From Terriglobus roseus DSM 18391 (GTDB lineage: Bacteria; Acidobacteriota; Terriglobia; Terriglobales; Acidobacteriaceae), in NCBI RefSeq assembly GCF_000265425.1, contig NC_018014.1:4092001-4156000 (forward strand): 64,000 nucleotides of DNA, written 5' to 3'. The notes beneath the pieces were generated by a model that saw only the letters and a list, made by a program, of their open reading frames with translations, was not told the DNA's origin and did not search any database. Shown here one piece after another: positions 59,786 through 64,000 of the stretch; positions within the stretch are counted from its first letter, which is position 1; each line of letters opens with the position of its first letter. The translations under genes were made by a program, and so were the position numbers.

Positions 59786-62205
59786 TGGCGACAACCATCA
59801 AACACGAGAGTGCTACGCGCGCTGCGGTGACGACGATCTCGCCCGAGCAGCGCAGGCTGCAGGCGCTCGATCGCCTGGAGATCAGCAGCCTTCCGGATCC
59901 CGCACTGGATGAGATCACGCAACTTGTGGCACAGATCTGCGACGTCCCGGCAGCAGCCGTCTCCTTCGTCGAACGTGATCGCGTGTGGTTTAAATCACGA
60001 GTGGGACTGCCATCGCGCACCATGTTGCGGGATGCTTCGCCGTGTGACGAGACCGTCCTGGGCGATGACGTCTTCCAGATTCCGGACGCGGCGGAAGATG
60101 CGCATTACCCGGACGGCTCCATTCCGATCGGAACCGCTTCCTTTCGTTTTTACGCAGGCGCGCCACTGCGCACTGCGGACGGCCAGGCAGTAGGAACGCT
60201 GTGTGTTTACGACGTCGCACCACGCCGGCTGGACGAGTTGGAAGCGAACACGCTGCGCACACTTGCTCGCCAGGTGATGACGCGGCTGGAACTGAATCTG
60301 AATCATCGCATCGCAGATCGCGATGCTCGCTCGCGGCAACGCGTGGAATCTGCGCTGACAGTGGAACGCAACTTCGTCTCGGCTGTACTCGACACGGTCG
60401 GTGCGCTGGTAGTCGTGCTCGACACCGCGGGACGCATCGTGCGCTTCAACCGTATCTGCGAGACCATCTCCGGCTTCGGGCTAAACGAGGTTGTCGGTCA
60501 GACCGAGTGGGACACGCTCGTACCACCCGAAGATCGCGACAACGCCATCGCGACCTACACGCAGTTGCGGGATGGCTTGTTCCCGTTTGCCTTTGAGAAC
60601 CGCTGGCGCACACGCGATGGATCCATTCGCCGCATCCAGTGGACCGCAACCGCTCTACTGGATGCGCAGGGCGAGGTCGCCTTCCTGATTGCGACTGGTA
60701 TCGACGTCACACTACAACGCGAAGCAGAGATCACGCTGCGCGAGAGCGAGGCACGCTATCGCCTGCTGATCGAAGGATCGCTGGGCGCCGTATTCACGCA
60801 TACACTCGACGGTACGCTGCTCTCCATCAACACTTACGGAGCCGAGAATCTCGGCTACACGCCGGACGACATGCTGAATCGGCCGCTGTCGCACTTTATG
60901 CCCGCGGGCGCACAGTCTTCCTTCACAAAGTACCTTGCAAGCATCGCTGCTTCCGGCGAAGCGCAGGGCACCTTTGAGCTTTGTCACCGGGACGGAACAT
61001 CGCATGTGGTCGCCTATCGCAACCGCCTGATCGAAGCCAGCACGCGCGAAAAATACGCACTGTGCTTCGGTGTCGACATCACGGAGAAGGTGCGAGCAGA
61101 AGAGCGACTCTCAGCACTGACACGCCAGTCGAATTCCATTCTTGACTCCGTGGGCGACGGAATCTTCGGTATGGATCTGGAAGGCCTGGCGACCGTATGC
61201 AATCCCGCAGCAGCGCAAATCCTGGGCTATCGTCCGGATGAGATCCCAACTGAGATTCTTGGGCGCGATATCCATGCGCTGATGCACCACACACGACCCG
61301 ATGGCTCGGTCTATCCGGCGGATGAATGTCCCATTCTGAATTCCGCGCGCGAACTGCGACCCGTTCGCGTGAGCACCGATGTCTTCTGGCGCAAGGACGG
61401 CACCAGCTTTCCCGTGGAGTACGTAGCCTGCCCCATCCTGAACAACGGCGCAGCCACCGGCATTGTGGTCGCTTTCACGGATACGACAGAACGCCACGCG
61501 CTCGACCGCATGAAGGACGAGTTCGTCTCTACGGTGTCGCATGAGCTACGCACGCCGCTGACCAGCATGCGCGCTTCGCTTGGGTTGATCGCATCGGGTG
61601 CTCTGCAGTCGCGGCCTGACAAGAGTAAGCAGATGCTTGGCATTGCCATCGGCAACACGGACCGGCTCGTGAACCTGGTGAATGACATCCTTGAGCTCGA
61701 GCGCATTGGCTCCGGCAAAGCCGAGCTGCACTATGGGGATGTCGATGCGGATGACCTGCTGCATCGCGCGGCGGACCTGCTCAGCGGGACGGCTGCGAAG
61801 AGCGGGATCCACTTCACCTTCGGCGAACCTGGCGTGCATCTGTGGGTCGATTCAGATCGAATCCTGCAGACAGTCACCAACCTCATCTCCAACGCGATCA
61901 AGTTCTCACTGCCTGAAGGTGAAATCCACCTGGCCGCGTTTGACAGTGCGCCGGGCGAAGCGACGCTGGAGGTTCGTGATCACGGCCGCGGCATCCCGTC
62001 GGACAAGCTGGAGCACATCTTTGGGCGCTTCCAGCAAGTAGACGCGTCGGACGCGCGCGTGATGGGTGGAACGGGACTTGGCCTCGCCATTTGTCGCTCC
62101 ATCGTTGCGCAGCATGGCGGGCGCATCTGGGCCGAGAGTGAGATCGGTCAGGGCGCGCGCTTCCTGCTCACGCTGCCGACCAAGCCCAGCAGTCATCTTC
62201 GATAA
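59785..62205 (+). CDS. Multi-PAS sensor histidine kinase
   Basis: An 806-residue cytoplasmic sensor kinase. From ATG 59785: a GAF domain (about residues 15-165, FYAGAPLRTADGQAVGTLCVYD) much like that of the kinase at 17434, three PAS domains (about 195-315, VVVLDTAGRIVRFNRICETI; 325-440; 450-570, FGMDLEGLATVCNPAAAQIL), a HisKA segment with the phospho-acceptor in SHELRTPLTSM, and a HATPase domain (NLISNAIKFSLPEG, RDHGRGIPSDKLEHIF, GTGLGLAICRSIV). No membrane segment or receiver domain. It overlaps the SnoaL-like gene by one base. A hairpin terminator follows. Confidence 0.92.
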   Translation: MATTIKHESATRAAVTTISPEQRRLQALDRLEISSLPDPALDEITQLVAQICDVPAAAVSFVERDRVWFKSRVGLPSRTMLRDASPCDETVLGDDVFQIPDAAEDAHYPDGSIPIGTASFRFYAGAPLRTADGQAVGTLCVYDVAPRRLDELEANTLRTLARQVMTRLELNLNHRIADRDARSRQRVESALTVERNFVSAVLDTVGALVVVLDTAGRIVRFNRICETISGFGLNEVVGQTEWDTLVPPEDRDNAIATYTQLRDGLFPFAFENRWRTRDGSIRRIQWTATALLDAQGEVAFLIATGIDVTLQREAEITLRESEARYRLLIEGSLGAVFTHTLDGTLLSINTYGAENLGYTPDDMLNRPLSHFMPAGAQSSFTKYLASIAASGEAQGTFELCHRDGTSHVVAYRNRLIEASTREKYALCFGVDITEKVRAEERLSALTRQSNSILDSVGDGIFGMDLEGLATVCNPAAAQILGYRPDEIPTEILGRDIHALMHHTRPDGSVYPADECPILNSARELRPVRVSTDVFWRKDGTSFPVEYVACPILNNGAATGIVVAFTDTTERHALDRMKDEFVSTVSHELRTPLTSMRASLGLIASGALQSRPDKSKQMLGIAIGNTDRLVNLVNDILELERIGSGKAELHYGDVDADDLLHRAADLLSGTAAKSGIHFTFGEPGVHLWVDSDRILQTVTNLISNAIKFSLPEGEIHLAAFDSAPGEATLEVRDHGRGIPSDKLEHIFGRFQQVDASDARVMGGTGLGLAICRSIVAQHGGRIWAESEIGQGARFLLTLPTKPSSHLR

Positions 62206-62214
62206 CAGAAGCTA

Positions 62215-62258
62215 AAAGCGGCTTCCGACCATCGATATCGATGGGTGGGAGCCGCTTT
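62215..62258. terminator. Convergent hairpin terminator
   Basis: AAAGCGGCT (62215-62223) pairs with AGCCGCTTT (62250-62258) around an inner palindrome CATCGATATCGATG, with A and T runs outside. It lies between the kinase gene (+) and acs (-). Confidence 0.8.
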
Positions 62259-62289
62259 CATTTCGGCGCATCGATCTCCTTGCGGAGAT

Positions 62290-64000
62290 CTATTCTTCGT
62301 CTTTCTCTTTCAGCTTCGCAACGACGCTGAAGTCTTCCAGCGTTGTTGTATCTCCTTTGACATCGCCAGTTGCTGCAAGTTCACGCAGCAGGCGACGCAT
62401 GATCTTGCCGGAGCGCGTCTTCGGCAAAGACGGAGTGAAGCGGATCTCATCCGGACGCGCCAGCGCGCCGATCTCCTTCGCAACGTGCTTCTTCAGCTCG
62501 TCCTTCAGTGTGGGCGTCACTTCGGCGTCGTCGTGCAGCGAGACGAAGACCACGATACCCTCCCCCTTCATCTCGTCAGGGCGACCGACGACAGCGGCCT
62601 CTGCGACCTTGGGATGCGCGACGAGTGCCGACTCAATCTCGGCAGTGCCCAGACGATGTCCGCTAATGTTCAGTACGTCATCGACGCGGCCCATCAGCCA
62701 GAAGTAGCCGTCCATGTCTCGCCTGGCGCCGTCACCAGTGAAGTAGCTGCCGGGAATCTCGCTCCAGTAGGCCTTCTTGTAGCGCTCGGCATCGCCGAAG
62801 ATGGTGCGTGCCATCGCGGGCCAGGGCTTGCGGACGACGAGCAATCCGCCGTGGCCGAGCGGTACCGGCTCGCCTTCCTTGGTGACAATCTCAGGCTCGA
62901 TGCCGAAAAACGGCAGCGTTGCCGATCCGGGCTTCGTGGGCACCGCACCGGGGATGGGCGCGATCATGATGGAGCCTGTCTCCGTCTGCCACCACGTGTC
63001 TGCGATAGGGCAACGTTTCTTGCCGATCTCGCGGTGATACCACATCCAAGCCTCAGGATTGATGGGTTCGCCAACGGTACCGAGCATGCGCAACGAGGCC
63101 AGCGAGTGCTTATGCACGTGCTCTGTTCCCCACTTCATGAAGGCGCGGATCGCCGTCGGCGCGGTGTAGAAGATGCTGACCTTGTGCCGGTCGACGATCT
63201 GCCAGAAACGATCGCACTCGGGCCAGTTCGGCGCACCTTCGTAAAGCATGATCGTCGCGCCATTCAGTAGTGGACCGTAGACGACGTAGCTGTGACCGGT
63301 GACCCAGCCTACGTCGGCGGTGCACCAGTACACGTCGCTGTCCTGCAGGTCGAAGATGTACTTCGTCGTGAGGAGTGTGCCGACGCCGTAGCCGCCGGTG
63401 GTGTGGACGAGGCCCTTGGGCTTACCAGTGGTTCCGCTGGTGTAGAGGATGTAGAGCGGGTCCTCGGAGTCCATTGGCTCTGCGGCGCACTCGGCATCGG
63501 CCTTCGCCAGTTCCTCGTGGAGCCAGTGATCGCGGCCTTCCTTCATGCTCACGGGCTTGCCGCTGCGCTGGTAGACGAGCACGTGCTCGACGCCGGGCGA
63601 GCGATCCAACGCCTCGTCGGCGATGGACTTCAGTGCGACGTCCTGGCCGCGGCGAAAGCTAGTGTCCTGCGTGATGAGCAGCTTGCACTGCGCGTCGTTC
63701 ATGCGGTCCGCAAGGGCCTGCGCGGCGAAGCCGCCGAAGACCACGTTGTGCACCGCGCCGATGCGGGCGCAGGCGAGGACGGCGAGCACGATCTCCGGGC
63801 AGACACCCATGTAGATGGCTACGCGATCTCCCTTGGCGATGCCGAGGCTCTTGAGTACGTTGGCGAAGCGCTGCACTTCTGCATGCAGTTCTGCGTAGGT
63901 GAGCGAGCGGACTTCGCCTGGCTCGCCTTCCCAGAGCAGCGCAGTCTTGTCCGCGCGGCTGCCGAGTGCGTGACGATCGACTGCGTTGTGGCAGAGGTTC
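62290..64000 (-). CDS. acs: Acetyl-CoA synthetase, 5' part missing at window edge
   Basis: Makes acetyl-CoA from acetate and ATP via acetyl-AMP. About 570 residues are visible; the frame stays open to the right edge, where [15 protein letters not shown] matches the N-terminal region of the family, so about 80-100 residues lie outside. Motifs: [11 protein letters not shown] (P-loop), [40 protein letters not shown], and near the C-terminus [16 protein letters not shown] with the lysine whose acetylation switches the enzyme off. It is convergent with the multi-PAS kinase gene. Confidence 0.95.
   Translation of the reverse strand, partial: NLCHNAVDRHALGSRADKTALLWEGEPGEVRSLTYAELHAEVQRFANVLKSLGIAKGDRVAIYMGVCPEIVLAVLACARIGAVHNVVFGGFAAQALADRMNDAQCKLLITQDTSFRRGQDVALKSIADEALDRSPGVEHVLVYQRSGKPVSMKEGRDHWLHEELAKADAECAAEPMDSEDPLYILYTSGTTGKPKGLVHTTGGYGVGTLLTTKYIFDLQDSDVYWCTADVGWVTGHSYVVYGPLLNGATIMLYEGAPNWPECDRFWQIVDRHKVSIFYTAPTAIRAFMKWGTEHVHKHSLASLRMLGTVGEPINPEAWMWYHREIGKKRCPIADTWWQTETGSIMIAPIPGAVPTKPGSATLPFFGIEPEIVTKEGEPVPLGHGGLLVVRKPWPAMARTIFGDAERYKKAYWSEIPGSYFTGDGARRDMDGYFWLMGRVDDVLNISGHRLGTAEIESALVAHPKVAEAAVVGRPDEMKGEGIVVFVSLHDDAEVTPTLKDELKKHVAKEIGALARPDEIRFTPSLPKTRSGKIMRRLLRELAATGDVKGDTTTLEDFSVVAKLKEKDEE

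Overview
The window looks like chromosomal sequence of an acidobacterium of the Terriglobia (Terriglobus, Granulicella or Edaphobacter-like). This is inferred from high-GC codon use, a YXWGXW-motif secreted protein pair, an acidobacterial-style set of short dispersed hairpin repeats, a DAP-type cell wall (MurE with a DNPR motif) and Gram-negative envelope genes (LolA-like protein, TonB-dependent receptor). No phage, integrase, transposase, rRNA, tRNA or CRISPR array was seen. Gene density is high and most genes are recognisable housekeeping genes.

Region 0.2-2.8 kb (+): phospholipid genes psd and pssA, then an aspartate-semialdehyde dehydrogenase relative that lacks the catalytic cysteine. 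Region 2.9-5.6 kb (-): serS, a membrane protein, a LolA-like carrier and a 43-residue membrane peptide, probably one operon. Region 5.6-15.3 kb (+): PafA-like phosphatase, pyrD, a two-gene HEPN/MNT-type module whose nucleotidyltransferase partner looks catalytically dead, purH, a TPR protein, dgt and an exported amidohydrolase; several of these overlap by a few bases. Region 15.3-23.1 kb: a small zinc-ribbon protein, then on the minus strand tsaE, a GAF histidine kinase, uup, the bifunctional NAD(P)H-hydrate repair enzyme and a transpeptidase, with a VapBC-like pair on the plus strand.

Region 23.3-48.4 kb (-) is a nearly complete dcw (division and cell wall) cluster, read from right to left: mraZ, rsmH, ftsL, ftsI, a half-length TauE/SafE protein, murE, murF, mraY, murD, ftsW, murG, murC, ftsQ, ftsA, ftsZ. 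Two islands interrupt it. One holds the tandem YXWGXW genes (+) between murG and murC. The other, between ftsA and ftsZ, holds a sugar porter (+), a small outer-membrane protein and a frameshifted ParE-type toxin with its antitoxin. Upstream of mraZ are three GTGG boxes exactly 10 bp apart, matching the arrangement of MraZ operators. Perfect DnaA boxes lie in the rsmH-ftsL gap and upstream of mraZ, which suggests a link between replication initiation and division.

Region 48.8-64 kb: DUF2127 membrane protein, fasciclin protein, then an iron-acquisition operon on the minus strand (TonB-dependent siderophore receptor, Sel1 protein, PiuC dioxygenase) with an IscR/Rrf2-like palindrome upstream. 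These are followed by an SRPBCC protein, dxs, a dicarboxylate symporter, a SnoaL-like protein, a multi-PAS histidine kinase and the 3' part of acs, which runs off the right edge.
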